DNA of 63,655 nucleotides, taken from assembly GCA_022641095.1 (NCBI GenBank), contig JALCDB010000009.1, positions 1 to 63,655 on the forward strand, in the 5' to 3' direction. The stretch is from Bacilli bacterium (GTDB taxonomy: Bacteria; Bacillota_I; Bacilli_A; RFN20; CAG-826). Below, in pieces: positions 34,844 through 43,674 of this stretch (positions within the stretch are counted from its first letter, which is position 1; each line of letters begins with the position of its first letter). The notes under the pieces were generated by a model. That model had not been told where the DNA came from, searched no databases, and saw nothing but the letters and a program-made list of their open reading frames with translations. A program made the position numbers and the translations under genes.

Positions 34844-36556
34844 CTAAAACCGCTCGGCGTGATAGCCTGCCAAGACTTTCGTCAACGGTCGGATGGTCTT
34901 CTTAAGAACCCCCGGTTCAAAGGGGTTCTTGAGGCCATCTTTCGTTATTAGGGTGATGAACGGATACTTGCCGCCCATCTTGCAAAGCTTGAGGTAGCGT
35001 TTCCAGGCCCTCTCATGGTTCTTGCGATCCAAATTGAAGAACTCAAAGGCCAAAACCTGAGCCAAAGTGTAGTCGATGTAATAGAACGGACTCTCAAAAA
35101 TGTGGCCTTGGGTGATCCACCGCGGAACCGCCTGAGCCTCAGGGCAGCCTTCCTTGGCCTTCGCCTTGTAAGGCGTGTATTTGTTCTCGAGAGCGGCCCA
35201 TTCCTCATCCCGTTCGGCGTTCGTGGCCTCCGGATGGGCGTAAACCCAATGCTGAAACTCGTCGACCGTGGCCCCATAAGGCAGGAACTCGATCGATTCG
35301 GCGAGGTGCTTGTAGCGGTACTTGTCGGGCTCATCGAAGAAAAGGCTCATCCACGGCTCGGCGAAGAACTCCATTGACATCGAATCGATCTCGCAACTTT
35401 CCATCGTCGGCGAACGATACTCGGGGACTTTGATGTTCCGGGCCATATAGGCTTGGAAACAATGGCCGAATTCGTGGGTCAAAACGTCCACGTCGCCCGA
35501 AGTTCCGTTGAAGTTCGAGAAGATGATCGGGCATTTGTGGACCGGGAAGTAAGTCATGTAGCCCCCGCTTTGCTTGCCGGGTTTAGCCTCCAAAAAGAAG
35601 AGGTGATGGTCAGCCATGAAATTGAAGAAATAATCGGTGTCGGGGCTAAGTTCTTTGTACATCTTTTTGGCGTGGGCCACTTTCTCCTCGGTCGAGCCAA
35701 GGGGAATCGGGTTGCCGCTTTTGAAAGCGAAGGGCAAGTCATAAATCTTAGGGGTGCGAATTTCGGTCCTTTTGGCCTGCTCGCGCATAAGCTTGTTGGC
35801 CAGAGGGGTCACCACTTCCGCGATCTGATCGCGATAGCCCTTTACCATCTCCGGCGTGTAGTCGAAGCGGTTCATGTGGATGTAGGCTAAATCGGTATAG
35901 CTCTTATAGCCGAGTTTTTTCGCCATGGCGTCGCGAATCTTGACGAGTTTGGCGAAGATATCTTCCAATTCGTCCTTACGCGTCATCAGATAGGAGTAAT
36001 AGGCTTTCGAGGCCTCCTTGCGGGTTGTTCGATCGCTGTCCTGCATGAACTTGCCCATCTGGGGCAGATTATAGGTCTTGCCCCGAAACTCCACTTTGCA
36101 GGAGGCGATGGCCGCTCCGTACTGCATGGTGAGTTTGTTTTCCTCGGTCATCTCGGGGATGATTTTCTCGTCGAAGCCTTTGAGCTGGTATTCGTACATC
36201 GTGAAAATGAACGTGCCAAGTTTTTTCTCCAAATACGAACGGAAAGGGCTCTTCAGCACGTCTTTCGTGAACTCGACCGAGGCGGCGTTTAATAGCGGCA
36301 GCCCCTCGTTAAGGACGTTCATGCCCTTTTCGTAGGTTTTGTTCGTGGTGTCGAGGGAATAGAGCACCTGAACATGGGTGCAATCGTCAGCCATTTTATC
36401 CCCGAAACGCTCTATTTTCTTGAAGGCCGAGAAGGCCTCCTGCGGCGTCTTCGCGGCGTTGAACTCCGCGCGCAAAACGCCGATCTTCCTGATCGATCCT
36501 TTGATAGAGGGGACCTTATAAGGCCAATCCTCGAAATTCGCCAATTCTTTTTTCAT
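34844..36556 (-). CDS. pepF: Oligoendopeptidase F-like M3 metallopeptidase
   Basis: The protein has 570 residues from the ATG at 36556, preceded by AAAAGGAG; the longer open frame is overlap with the upstream gene. The M3 zinc site is VLTHEFGHCFQAY near residue 358, with EIDSMSMEFFAEPWM after it as the third-ligand segment. It cleaves short peptides in the cytoplasm. It starts inside the stop of the winged-helix gene (ATGA, 4-base overlap), so the two are translationally coupled. Confidence 0.92.
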   Translation of the reverse strand: MKKELANFEDWPYKVPSIKGSIRKIGVLRAEFNAAKTPQEAFSAFKKIERFGDKMADDCTHVQVLYSLDTTNKTYEKGMNVLNEGLPLLNAASVEFTKDVLKSPFRSYLEKKLGTFIFTMYEYQLKGFDEKIIPEMTEENKLTMQYGAAIASCKVEFRGKTYNLPQMGKFMQDSDRTTRKEASKAYYSYLMTRKDELEDIFAKLVKIRDAMAKKLGYKSYTDLAYIHMNRFDYTPEMVKGYRDQIAEVVTPLANKLMREQAKRTEIRTPKIYDLPFAFKSGNPIPLGSTEEKVAHAKKMYKELSPDTDYFFNFMADHHLFFLEAKPGKQSGGYMTYFPVHKCPIIFSNFNGTSGDVDVLTHEFGHCFQAYMARNIKVPEYRSPTMESCEIDSMSMEFFAEPWMSLFFDEPDKYRYKHLAESIEFLPYGATVDEFQHWVYAHPEATNAERDEEWAALENKYTPYKAKAKEGCPEAQAVPRWITQGHIFESPFYYIDYTLAQVLAFEFFNLDRKNHERAWKRYLKLCKMGGKYPFITLITKDGLKNPFEPGVLKKTIRPLTKVLAGYHAERF

Positions 36557-36945
36557 TCTTTTTTCTCCTTTTCCAAATGAATGATGGTGCGGGCCGAAGC
36601 CTGAGGCAACGGCTTCTTCCTCAGCCTCACCGTGGCGGCGAGAGCCCGACCCGCTTCGGTGAGACGGAGGAAATAATCGTTCTCCGACGCCACCCAAACG
36701 TTTCTGAGGCATCCTTTCCGCACGAGCTGAGTAAGGCGCCCTTTAACCTTTTTCTTGCTTAAAGAGGGCCAATATCCATAGCAGGCAAGATCCTTAAAGG
36801 GACGGTTTTCCATGTCGGCAAGGCCGACGAAGATCTTGCTGAGTCCCTCCGAAGAACCGAAAAAGCCTTTTTCCTCAAGAAGGGAAACGGCACTAAGGGT
36901 CTTGCGCTGGGCCAATCCCAGCTTCGGGAAAGCGTCTTTAGCCAT
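36553..36945 (-). CDS. Winged-helix protein resembling RQC-minor family
   Basis: A 130-residue basic protein. The middle (YGYWPSLSKKKVKGRLTQLV, then YFLRLTEAGRAL) looks like a winged-helix domain of the RQC-minor type known as a stand-alone DNA-binding protein or helicase appendix. It overlaps pepF by four bases. It could regulate the operon or act on DNA; nothing in the sequence decides. There is no Shine-Dalgarno site and a TATAAT box lies 11 bases before the ATG. Confidence 0.6.
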   Translation of the reverse strand: MAKDAFPKLGLAQRKTLSAVSLLEEKGFFGSSEGLSKIFVGLADMENRPFKDLACYGYWPSLSKKKVKGRLTQLVRKGCLRNVWVASENDYFLRLTEAGRALAATVRLRKKPLPQASARTIIHLEKEKKE

Positions 36946-36956
36946 GGAGCGCCATT

Positions 36957-36962
36957 ATTATA
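36957..36962 (-). promoter_or_regulatory. -10 box for the winged-helix-pepF operon
   Basis: TATAAT on the minus strand, ending 11 bases before the ATG at 36945, which predicts a leader of about five bases and no ribosome site. No convincing -35 is seen. Confidence 0.5.
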
Positions 36963-37064
36963 TGGAGAACGCGGATGAAGTCACGAAAAAACGGAAATTC
37001 GATCGCAATCGGGCGTTTTCGTGGAATGGAATGGCGCTTTTTACCGATTTGAGGATCGCTTCGC

Positions 37065-37093
37065 TTGTCAATGGGCGCGCCCGAACCTAGAAT
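37065..37093 (+). promoter_or_regulatory. Promoter of the nifU-like gene
   Basis: TTGTCA (37065-37070), a 17-base spacer and TAGAAT (37088-37093). The spacer contains the palindrome GGGCGCGCCC, and the -10 sits inside the inverted repeat CCTAG-AATAA-CTAGG (37086-37100). The ATG is only 12 bases past the -10, so the leader is about five bases. Confidence 0.65.
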
Positions 37094-37105
37094 AACTAGG
37101 CAACC

Positions 37106-37423
37106 ATGACCGAAACCAAAGACCAACAAATCGAACACGTCCTCGACAAAGTCCGCCCTTTCTTGCAACGGGACGGGGGCGACGTCGTCTATATCGGCTT
37201 CAAGGACGGCGTCGTTTACCTCCGCATGATGGGGGCCTGCGAAGGCTGTATTTATATGGATAACGACATTACTGCCGGCGTTGAGATCATCCTGATGGAA
37301 GAGGTCCCCGGCATCATTCGCGTCGACGCTTCGGGCGAGGTCCCTCAGGACATTCTCGACGCTTACACGGAGCGCGAAAGGCAAAAAGCCGCCAAAGAGA
37401 ACGTTAGCGAAGACAAGAAATAG
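37106..37423 (+). CDS. NifU-type Fe-S cluster scaffold (Nfu domain)
   Basis: A 105-residue protein whose first 75 residues are an Nfu domain: VRPFLQRDGGDVVYIGF, then the cluster-binding pair in GACEGCIYMDNDI (CxxC). Residues 76-105 are a charged helical tail. It assembles or carries 4Fe-4S clusters to target enzymes, of which this window has many (MiaB, Nth, the GltD-like flavoprotein). Monocistronic, with a terminator behind it. Confidence 0.92.
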   Translation: MTETKDQQIEHVLDKVRPFLQRDGGDVVYIGFKDGVVYLRMMGACEGCIYMDNDITAGVEIILMEEVPGIIRVDASGEVPQDILDAYTERERQKAAKENVSEDKK

Positions 37424-37447
37424 AAAGATCGGCCCTTTCCCAAAATA

Positions 37448-37479
37448 AACGCCACCCAATAATCGCGGCGTTTTCTTTT
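37448..37479 (+). terminator. Intrinsic terminator after the nifU-like gene
   Basis: AACGCC and GGCGTT form a short stem followed by TTTCTTTTA. It lies between this gene and the convergent small membrane-protein gene. Confidence 0.65.
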
Positions 37480-37487
37480 AGGACGAA

Positions 37488-37733
37488 TCAGTCGATCCAG
37501 TCCTCCCAAAGGAAGATTCGGTTCGCGAAGATAGTGTCAACAATGTCCATGATCCAAGTGAGAACCCCAAGGCCGAAAAAGCAAAGAATGTCCAAAACGA
37601 TGGGTATTGTCTTTTTGTTTTCCACGTCATAAACGATTCGGGCGACGACGAAAACGAGGTCAAGGAACGGTATGATCGCCAAAACGACTTTGACGATATG
37701 CGGAAGCTCATCGATCGATTTCTTGAAATTCAT
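37488..37733 (-). CDS. Small membrane protein, function unknown
   Basis: An 81-residue protein from the ATG at 37733, with AAAGGA upstream; the longer open frame lacks a start signal. It has two hydrophobic segments (about 14-34 and 45-65) and an acidic/aromatic C-terminus (FLWEDWID). A TATAAT lies at 37762-37767 on the same strand. No family recognised. Confidence 0.65.
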   Translation of the reverse strand: MNFKKSIDELPHIVKVVLAIIPFLDLVFVVARIVYDVENKKTIPIVLDILCFFGLGVLTWIMDIVDTIFANRIFLWEDWID

Positions 37734-37803
37734 TTGTTTTTGACTTCCTTTTACCAAAGGTATTATAAAAGGAACAAAGTTACATTTGTATCTTCTTTTG
37801 CGA

Positions 37804-38583
37804 TCAGAAAAGCAAATTCGAGCGCTTGTTCGCGAGCATATAGCCATCGCGGTTATAGACGTCGTCACGGTTAAAGGCGTATTCGGTGCCGTCCGGTTTC
37901 TCGATCACGCCGCCCGCCTCCTTCAGGATGATGGTGCCGGCGGCGATGTCCCATTCCTTGGTGGAGGGGCTCATGCGATAGGAAACCTCGGCCTTTCCTT
38001 CGGCGATCGCGCAAAATTTAAGAGCCGCGCCAAGTTTTTCGACGTGGGTGATTCTGTCCTTGTGCTGGCGGATGAGGGCCTCTTCCGCCTCAGTGAAAAA
38101 GGAGATGCTGCGCAGGGCGGTCAAATTGCCATCCTTCGAGGAAACGTGGATGCGAACCGGTTCCTTGCCATCCTCAAAACGGAAAGCGCCTTGGCCTTTG
38201 ATGGCGAAATAAAGGACGTGCCTGACCGGAATGTTGATGACGCCCACCACCGCCTCGTGCTTAAAAGACAACGCGATATTGGTGCAGAATTGGCCGTTAC
38301 GCGAAACGAATTCCTTCGTTCCGTCGACGGGATCGACGATAAACACGAAATCGTTGCCGAGACGGGCTTTGTCGTCTTTGCTCTCCTCGGTCAGAAACGC
38401 ATATCGAGGGAAAGCCTTCCCCAACTCCTGACGGATCAGGGAATCGGCTCCCTTGTCGGCGGCGGTAACGGGGGAATCGTCGCTTTTGATCTCAACGGCG
38501 AACGGCTTGGCGTAAACGCCCATGATGACTTTTTCCGCGTCTTGGGCAGCCTTGATCATCGCGGCTAGTTCTTTCTCGTACAT
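37804..38583 (-). CDS. cysQ: CysQ-like 3'(2'),5'-bisphosphate nucleotidase / inositol-phosphatase fold
   Basis: A 259-residue protein with the metal-binding motifs of the Li-sensitive phosphatase superfamily: DSPVTAADKGAD near 34-45, EESK near 67, FIVDPVDGTKEF near 84-95, and WDIAAGTIILKEAGG near 205-219. Spacing and the KEF after DGT fit CysQ, which hydrolyses pAp from sulfate assimilation or CoA transfer, more than inositol monophosphatase. GGGAGG precedes the ATG at 38583. Monocistronic. Confidence 0.88.
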   Translation of the reverse strand: MYEKELAAMIKAAQDAEKVIMGVYAKPFAVEIKSDDSPVTAADKGADSLIRQELGKAFPRYAFLTEESKDDKARLGNDFVFIVDPVDGTKEFVSRNGQFCTNIALSFKHEAVVGVINIPVRHVLYFAIKGQGAFRFEDGKEPVRIHVSSKDGNLTALRSISFFTEAEEALIRQHKDRITHVEKLGAALKFCAIAEGKAEVSYRMSPSTKEWDIAAGTIILKEAGGVIEKPDGTEYAFNRDDVYNRDGYMLANKRSNLLF

Positions 38584-38844
38584 ATTCTCCCTCCCTCAGG
38601 AAATCGTTACATCATAGACCTCGCGAAACGGAAAATCACCTAAATATTCCACGAAACGAGGCAACAATCAAAGACGAAACCTCTCAAAAAAAGGAAAGAT
38701 CAACTGACGCTTCCACCCTAAAAATCAGAGCTTCAGCGAGAGGCGCCGGCTCGAGGCAACCCGCTTTCGGCGAAACTCGTCTCGAGATTCTATCGCGGAA
38801 ACAAGATGAAAAAAACGCGAAAAGAAGCAAATGTCCCAAAAATT

Positions 38845-38874
38845 TCCTCGTCTAATGACGAGAAGCATATAATG
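38845..38874 (+). promoter_or_regulatory. Promoter with inverted repeat before the flavin oxidoreductase gene
   Basis: TATAAT at 38869-38874 is preceded by CTCGTC-TAAT-GACGAG (38848-38863), a perfect 6-bp inverted repeat filling the spacer, where a repressor could block the promoter. The rest of the gap from 38584 holds no gene; a CTCGAG...CTCGAG hairpin-capable stretch lies at 38750-38786. Confidence 0.5.
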
Positions 38875-38919
38875 AAAAAGCCAAGCAGTTTGTCTTTATC
38901 GAAAGGAGATTTTGCAACT

Positions 38920-40311
38920 ATGGCAAAACTAGACGAGAGAATCTGCATCATCGGCGGTGGCCCGGCTGGCGTCACGGCCGCTATGTATCTCGAGAAAAAG
39001 GGATACAAAAACTATGTCATCTACGAAAAGGACGATCGCGTCGGCGGCAAATGCTGGTCGCCGAAATTCCCAGTCGATGGCGACGAAAAGAACAAGCGTA
39101 CCATCGAGATGGGCGCAATCATGGGCGCCAAAACCTACTGGGCCGTCAACGAAGCCGAGATTTTCGGCGGAACGACCCACGACGGACCAGAAATGGCCCG
39201 TATCTACAAAAACAACGAAGGAAAAGAAGTCTTCCCTTTCGATTTGAAGAAGGACTTCTCCTTCAAAAAGCTATTCGGCCTTCTTAAACTCAAGAAATCC
39301 GTCAAGAGACTGGCGAAGCTCATGGAGACCAAATACGCCGGCTACGACGTGAATGGCCACCGCGGGGTCGCGGACGGCAAATACGAAGGCCTGTCAAAAC
39401 TGTCTGAGAACCACATGCAACACGTGGAAGGCACGAACCCGAACCTTAAGGATCTGGCCCTTCCGTTCACCGAATTCTGCAAATTGAATAAAATCGAACC
39501 GGTCATGAGGATCTGGATCGCCCCGTTCACCAGTTTCGGCTATGGCTTCTTTGACGAAGTTCCAGCCGCTTACGTCATGAAATACCTTGACGTGGCCACC
39601 ACGCTAGAATTCGTCAACATGAGGCTTTGGACTTGGAAGGACGGCACTCAGGCCATTTGGGAAGGGGTCAACAACCACCTTCTTCACAAAGCCAACCTCA
39701 ACAGCGAGGTGACGAAGGTCGTCCGCAAAGGCGGCAAGGTCACCGTCACGGTCAACGGAAAAGAGGAAGTCTTCGACAAGCTTATCGTCACCATTCCGCT
39801 CGACTGGTTCACCAAAATCGCGGACGCCCGCAAGGAGGAGAAAGACCTCTTTGGGAAGATCATCCACGAGAAATACATCTCGATGGCCAACTGGATCGAA
39901 AAAGGGAAATGCCCGCATATCTCGGCTTACTTCTTCGATAACATGGTTCCGTCGCGTCGTGGCCACATGATGGTTTATTACCACCGCTGGTGCGACGTTA
40001 AGGATCAGCTCATCATCACCTACACCCTTCGCAACCACCAAGGCGACAAGGACGTGAGTTATGATTACGCCCGCAAGACCACGCTTGATGACATGGCCCT
40101 TTGCGATTGCCCGGTTTCCAAAGTCGAACTCGAGGAGGAGAGTTACTACTGCCCCCACCTCAGCCCTGCCGATTACGCCGCCGGCTGGTATGACAAAGTG
40201 GACGCCATGCAAGGCAAGGACAACACCTACTATGCCGGCGAAGTCATGGCTTTCGGCGACATGGAAGAAACCTGCGAGGCCTCGCGCGACCTCATCGGAC
40301 GCTTCTTCTAA
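38920..40311 (+). CDS. FAD-dependent oxidoreductase, flavin amine oxidase-like
   Basis: The protein has 463 residues from the ATG at 38920, after AAAGGAG; an ATG at 38806 in frame would add 38 basic residues but lies upstream of the likely promoter. The N-terminus is a Rossmann FAD site (ICIIGGGPAGVTAAMYL), followed by VIYEKDDRVGGKCWS, the second flavin motif of amine-oxidase/phytoene-desaturase type proteins. The C-terminus has YYAGEVMAFGDME resembling the final FAD contact. The substrate cannot be told. Monocistronic. Confidence 0.82.
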   Translation: MAKLDERICIIGGGPAGVTAAMYLEKKGYKNYVIYEKDDRVGGKCWSPKFPVDGDEKNKRTIEMGAIMGAKTYWAVNEAEIFGGTTHDGPEMARIYKNNEGKEVFPFDLKKDFSFKKLFGLLKLKKSVKRLAKLMETKYAGYDVNGHRGVADGKYEGLSKLSENHMQHVEGTNPNLKDLALPFTEFCKLNKIEPVMRIWIAPFTSFGYGFFDEVPAAYVMKYLDVATTLEFVNMRLWTWKDGTQAIWEGVNNHLLHKANLNSEVTKVVRKGGKVTVTVNGKEEVFDKLIVTIPLDWFTKIADARKEEKDLFGKIIHEKYISMANWIEKGKCPHISAYFFDNMVPSRRGHMMVYYHRWCDVKDQLIITYTLRNHQGDKDVSYDYARKTTLDDMALCDCPVSKVELEEESYYCPHLSPADYAAGWYDKVDAMQGKDNTYYAGEVMAFGDMEETCEASRDLIGRFF

Positions 40312-40328
40312 ACGATTTAGCCTTACGA

Positions 40329-40366
40329 AGGCCCAAGCAAGAAACTTGGGCCTTTTTCTTTTTTTC
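40329..40366 (+). terminator. Intrinsic terminator after the flavin oxidoreductase gene
   Basis: AGGCCCAAG and CTTGGGCCT form a perfect 9-bp stem, with a long T-rich tail. TATAAT at 40371-40376, right behind it, is probably the -10 of the next gene. Confidence 0.93.
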
Positions 40367-40391
40367 CCTTTATAATCGGATGGAAAGAAGT

Positions 40392-41057
40392 ATGAACGAA
40401 AGCCAAAAAATCGAAGAATTCTGGGATAACGCGTTCAAAGGCGTCGCGCCGATGAAGTTGACTCACGAAGACGTGAAGATGGGCGAGCCCTTTGAAAACT
40501 GGATCGGCGAATACGGTCCCTCGGCCCAAAAGATCGTGGACTTCGGTTGCGGGGAAGGCTCGCTTCTGCTCGATGCGGCGTTCATCTGCCCCACTTCGAT
40601 TTGCTTAGGACTCGACGCTTCGAGGAACGCGATCGCCTTTGCCGAAGGCTCCGCCAAAAAAAGCGGGCTGAAGAACATTTCCTTCAAAGTCGGCCGAATC
40701 GAGGCTTTGCGTTCTCTGCCCTCCGAAAGCGTCGGCCTCTTCATTTGCAGCAACTTCCTCGACGTCATTCCGCTCGAGAACGTTTTGGAATACGTCTTTG
40801 AGATCGAGCGTCTCCTTGAGAAAGACGGCCATTTGATTCTCAAAGTCAATTTCCTTATCGACGAAGGGATCCGCAAACGGATCGGCGGCGTGATAAACGA
40901 AAAAGGCGAAATCCGTATCGGTGGGGTTTTCCGAAGCAACAACCGCCCGGACGAAGCCTGGATCAAGGCCTTTAAGGGTCTCTCCTTCATGAAGCGCGCC
41001 GATTTCCGAAGGCTTCCGAAAGGCCCTTACGACCGCCTTTTCCTGTTCCGAAAATAG
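40392..41057 (+). CDS. Class I SAM-dependent methyltransferase
   Basis: The protein has 221 residues from the ATG at 40392; the in-frame ATG at 40380 is only four bases after TATAAT and would probably lie upstream of the transcript start. Motif I is IVDFGCGEGSLL near residue 48, an acidic LGLDAS follows, and motif IV is the FICSNFLDVI stretch, the Methyltransf_11/25 pattern. The substrate is unknown. Monocistronic. Confidence 0.82.
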   Translation: MNESQKIEEFWDNAFKGVAPMKLTHEDVKMGEPFENWIGEYGPSAQKIVDFGCGEGSLLLDAAFICPTSICLGLDASRNAIAFAEGSAKKSGLKNISFKVGRIEALRSLPSESVGLFICSNFLDVIPLENVLEYVFEIERLLEKDGHLILKVNFLIDEGIRKRIGGVINEKGEIRIGGVFRSNNRPDEAWIKAFKGLSFMKRADFRRLPKGPYDRLFLFRK

Positions 41058-41070
41058 ATGACCGCCAACA

Positions 41071-41106
41071 AAAAGCGCGGGAAACGAAATCCCGCGCTTT
41101 TCCGTT
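41071..41106. terminator. Bidirectional intrinsic terminator
   Basis: AAAAGCGCGGG and CCCGCGCTTTT form an 11-bp stem with a nine-base loop. It lies between the methyltransferase and the convergent rpoE operon and has T-runs on both strands. Confidence 0.88.
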
Positions 41107-41126
41107 TTTCCCCAAACGAAGGAAGC

Positions 41127-41549
41127 TCAGTCGTTCTTGATGCCGAGGTCTTCCGGATTGATCGCTTCCGGTTTGGGCTCTTCGGATTCTTCCGCCTCAT
41201 CGCCTGAAACCGCTTTGCCTTCGACGGCGGCGTTGTATTCCTTTTCGTCGGCCTGGTCATCCGCGTCATCGTCGCTCGTCTCGACGTCGCTATAGACATC
41301 GTTGACATCGATATGGACTTTCTCGTAAGTATGGTTGGCCCGTAAATCCCACATCCCGTCGGGAAGGGCCACAAAATGCCCATCAAGGCTGATATCGGTG
41401 TAAAAACGACCGATATGCTCCTTCTTTTCCTCATCGCTCATCTCAAGGTCTTTGGTGATGGTTTCGTAGAGATTCTTAAAAGAAACGGGTCCTTTCGCTT
41501 TGCTGATTTCCTCGTAGGCGACCTCAAGCAGACTTTTGGTGTTCAACAT
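41127..41549 (-). CDS. rpoE: RNA polymerase delta subunit
   Basis: The protein has 140 residues from the ATG at 41549, after AAAAGGAG. Residues 1-85 are the HARE-HTH domain (LLEVAYEEISKAKGPVSF, then FYTDISLDGHFVALPDGMWDLR). The rest is a strongly acidic disordered tail. Delta speeds RNA polymerase recycling and is restricted to Bacillota. It is the last gene of the ychF-ispF-argS operon, 14 bases behind argS. Confidence 0.93.
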   Translation of the reverse strand: MLNTKSLLEVAYEEISKAKGPVSFKNLYETITKDLEMSDEEKKEHIGRFYTDISLDGHFVALPDGMWDLRANHTYEKVHIDVNDVYSDVETSDDDADDQADEKEYNAAVEGKAVSGDEAEESEEPKPEAINPEDLGIKND

Positions 41550-41563
41550 GGTTTTTCTCCTTT

Positions 41564-43192
41564 TCACATTTTGTCCGGAGCGCTGACGCCGATGATGGCG
41601 AGAGCGTTCTCAAGAACGATCATTGTGGCCTTCACGAGGCCGAGGCGGGCGCTGGTCGCTTTCGGATCGGCGACGTCGATGATTTTGGTAGAAGCGTAGT
41701 ACTCGTGCACGGATTGGGCTAACTCGTGGATGTAACCAGCCACCTTATAGGGGGCCCGGGCAAGAGCCGCAGCCTCTATCATACTAGGAAAATCGCTCAA
41801 GTGTTTGAGAATTTGGGCCTCGCCTTCGCCCTTGAGGAAAAGGCCGCTTTCGTCGATAGGGAAATTCTTCCCCATTTGGAGAAGGGAATGGCATCGGGCA
41901 TGGGCATATTGGGCGTAATAGACCGGATTCTCTTTTGACTTCGAGAGAGCCAAGTCAAGGTTAAAGTCAAGGTGCGTGTTGCCGCTTCGTTCGACGAAGA
42001 AGTAGCGGACGGCATCGGCCCCCACTTCCTCGACAAGCTCGCGATGGGTGATGGCTTTGCCGGTCCGCTTCGACATTTTGACCTCTTCGCCGCCCTTATA
42101 GACGCGAACGATTTGGTAAATCTCAATCTCGAGGGCATCCTTTTTGTAACCTTCCATCATGAGGGCGCTTTTCATGCGGTTGATATAACCATGATGATCG
42201 GCCCCCAAAAGGTCGACGGCCAAATCGAAACCGCGCTTCATCTTGTCGTAGTGATAGCAGATGTCCGGCATGAAATACGTGTAACTGCCATCGGCTTTGA
42301 TGATCGGTCGGTCCTTGTCGTCAAGGAAAGAGGTCGTCCGCAGATAGGTCGCCCCGTCCTTTTTATAAACGTAACCTTTCTTGTCGAGCTCGGCGATCGT
42401 GTCCTCGATCGTGGTGCCTTTGCGGATATCCGATTCATAGGAGAATCTGTCGAAGCGGACGTTGAAATCCGCCATGTCCTTCTTGATTTTGGCGAGTTCG
42501 CTATCGATGCCGAAACGAACGAAAAAACCTTTTGATTCATCATTGTCGACAAGGTATTTGTCACCGTATTTCCCTTTGATGGACTTCGCGATGCCGACGA
42601 GGTCGAGGCCGTGATAATCGTCGTCCCCTAGCGATAAGGGCTCGCCAAAGAGCTCGTGGTAACGGGCCCGGATGGATTTGCCCAGATGCCGAACTTGATT
42701 GCCGCAGTCGTTGACGTAATACTCGCGGGTCACCTCATATCCGGCGAAAGCGTACAAGTTGCAGATGGCATCGCCGAGGGCCGCGCCTCTGGTGTGGCCC
42801 AAATGAAGGTCCCCCGTTGGGTTGGCGGAAACGAATTCGACGTCGATTTTTTTGTTTTTGGCGTCTCCGCGGCCAAAATCCCTACCTTCTTTGATGATCG
42901 TCGAAACGACGCTGCCCAAAGAAACGCTCTTAAGGAAAAAGTTGATGAAGCCCGGACCGGCCACTTCGCTTTTCTCGATGATGGGGGAAACGATGGCATC
43001 TTTGATGGCCTTCGCCAAATCAAGGGGCTTCAAGCCAAGTTTGCGCGCGCTTCGGAGCGCGACGTTCGTCGCATAGTCCCCATGCGATGGGTCCTTGGTG
43101 CTCTCGATGACGACGTCTCTCTCATCCAAAGCCAAGCCGACCTTATCGCCAGCCTCGAGAATGGCTTCTCTCAATCGTTCCTCGTTTGTCAT
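41564..43192 (-). CDS. argS: Arginyl-tRNA synthetase
   Basis: A 542-residue class I synthetase. The N-terminal tRNA-binding domain includes DPSHGDYATNVAL. The HIGH-like motif is HLGHTRG near residue 133 after FVSANPTG. KMSKRTGKAI is near 375, and the C-terminal DALR-type anticodon-binding helix bundle ends at 542. It charges tRNA-Arg. Its start overlaps the ispF stop by four bases (ATGA). Confidence 0.96.
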   Translation of the reverse strand: MTNEERLREAILEAGDKVGLALDERDVVIESTKDPSHGDYATNVALRSARKLGLKPLDLAKAIKDAIVSPIIEKSEVAGPGFINFFLKSVSLGSVVSTIIKEGRDFGRGDAKNKKIDVEFVSANPTGDLHLGHTRGAALGDAICNLYAFAGYEVTREYYVNDCGNQVRHLGKSIRARYHELFGEPLSLGDDDYHGLDLVGIAKSIKGKYGDKYLVDNDESKGFFVRFGIDSELAKIKKDMADFNVRFDRFSYESDIRKGTTIEDTIAELDKKGYVYKKDGATYLRTTSFLDDKDRPIIKADGSYTYFMPDICYHYDKMKRGFDLAVDLLGADHHGYINRMKSALMMEGYKKDALEIEIYQIVRVYKGGEEVKMSKRTGKAITHRELVEEVGADAVRYFFVERSGNTHLDFNLDLALSKSKENPVYYAQYAHARCHSLLQMGKNFPIDESGLFLKGEGEAQILKHLSDFPSMIEAAALARAPYKVAGYIHELAQSVHEYYASTKIIDVADPKATSARLGLVKATMIVLENALAIIGVSAPDKM

Positions 43193-43674
43193 TGCGCTTT
43201 CTCCACCAAAACGACGGCCACGGCTTTCACGGCCTCGCCTTTTCCAATCGCATCAAGTCCCTCGTTGGTTCCGGCTTTGACCGAAACCGCGCCGAGCGAA
43301 ACGCCAAGGAGATTTGCGAGATTACTTCTCATCGCGGCCTTATAAGAGGCCACGTTCGGCCTCTCAAGTTGAATCACGACGTCGATGTTCGTGACCCGGT
43401 AACCGTTTTCGCCAACGAGATTCACCGCCTTTTTGACGATAAGGGCGCTGTCGAGACCAACTGTTTTCTTATCGGAGGGAGGAAAAAGCTCGCCAATGTC
43501 GCCAAGAGCCAAAGAGCCAAGCAAGGCATCGGCCACGGCATGGTAAACCACGTCGCCGTCGCTATGGGCCAAAGCGGTTTTCCCAAAGGGGATCCGGACG
43601 CCAGCCAAGAGAAGATGATCGCCTTCGATGAGGCGATGGATATCCTCGCCGTATCCTATCCGGTAATCGCTCAT
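43189..43674 (-). CDS. ispF: 2-C-methyl-D-erythritol 2,4-cyclodiphosphate synthase
   Basis: A 161-residue protein with the IspF zinc/substrate motifs YGEDIHRL at the N-terminus, LAHSDGDVVYHAVADALLG, GDIGELFPPSD and the C-terminal KAGTNEGLDAIGKGEAV. It catalyses the fifth step of the non-mevalonate isoprenoid pathway. The usual motif G-x-D-x-H reads GEDIH here, keeping D and H. It overlaps both neighbours by four bases. Confidence 0.95.
   Translation of the reverse strand: MSDYRIGYGEDIHRLIEGDHLLLAGVRIPFGKTALAHSDGDVVYHAVADALLGSLALGDIGELFPPSDKKTVGLDSALIVKKAVNLVGENGYRVTNIDVVIQLERPNVASYKAAMRSNLANLLGVSLGAVSVKAGTNEGLDAIGKGEAVKAVAVVLVEKAQ

Noticed and set aside
42656-43345. 229-codon plus-strand open frame opposite argS and ispF
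   Set aside because: Antisense shadow of two conserved overlapping genes.
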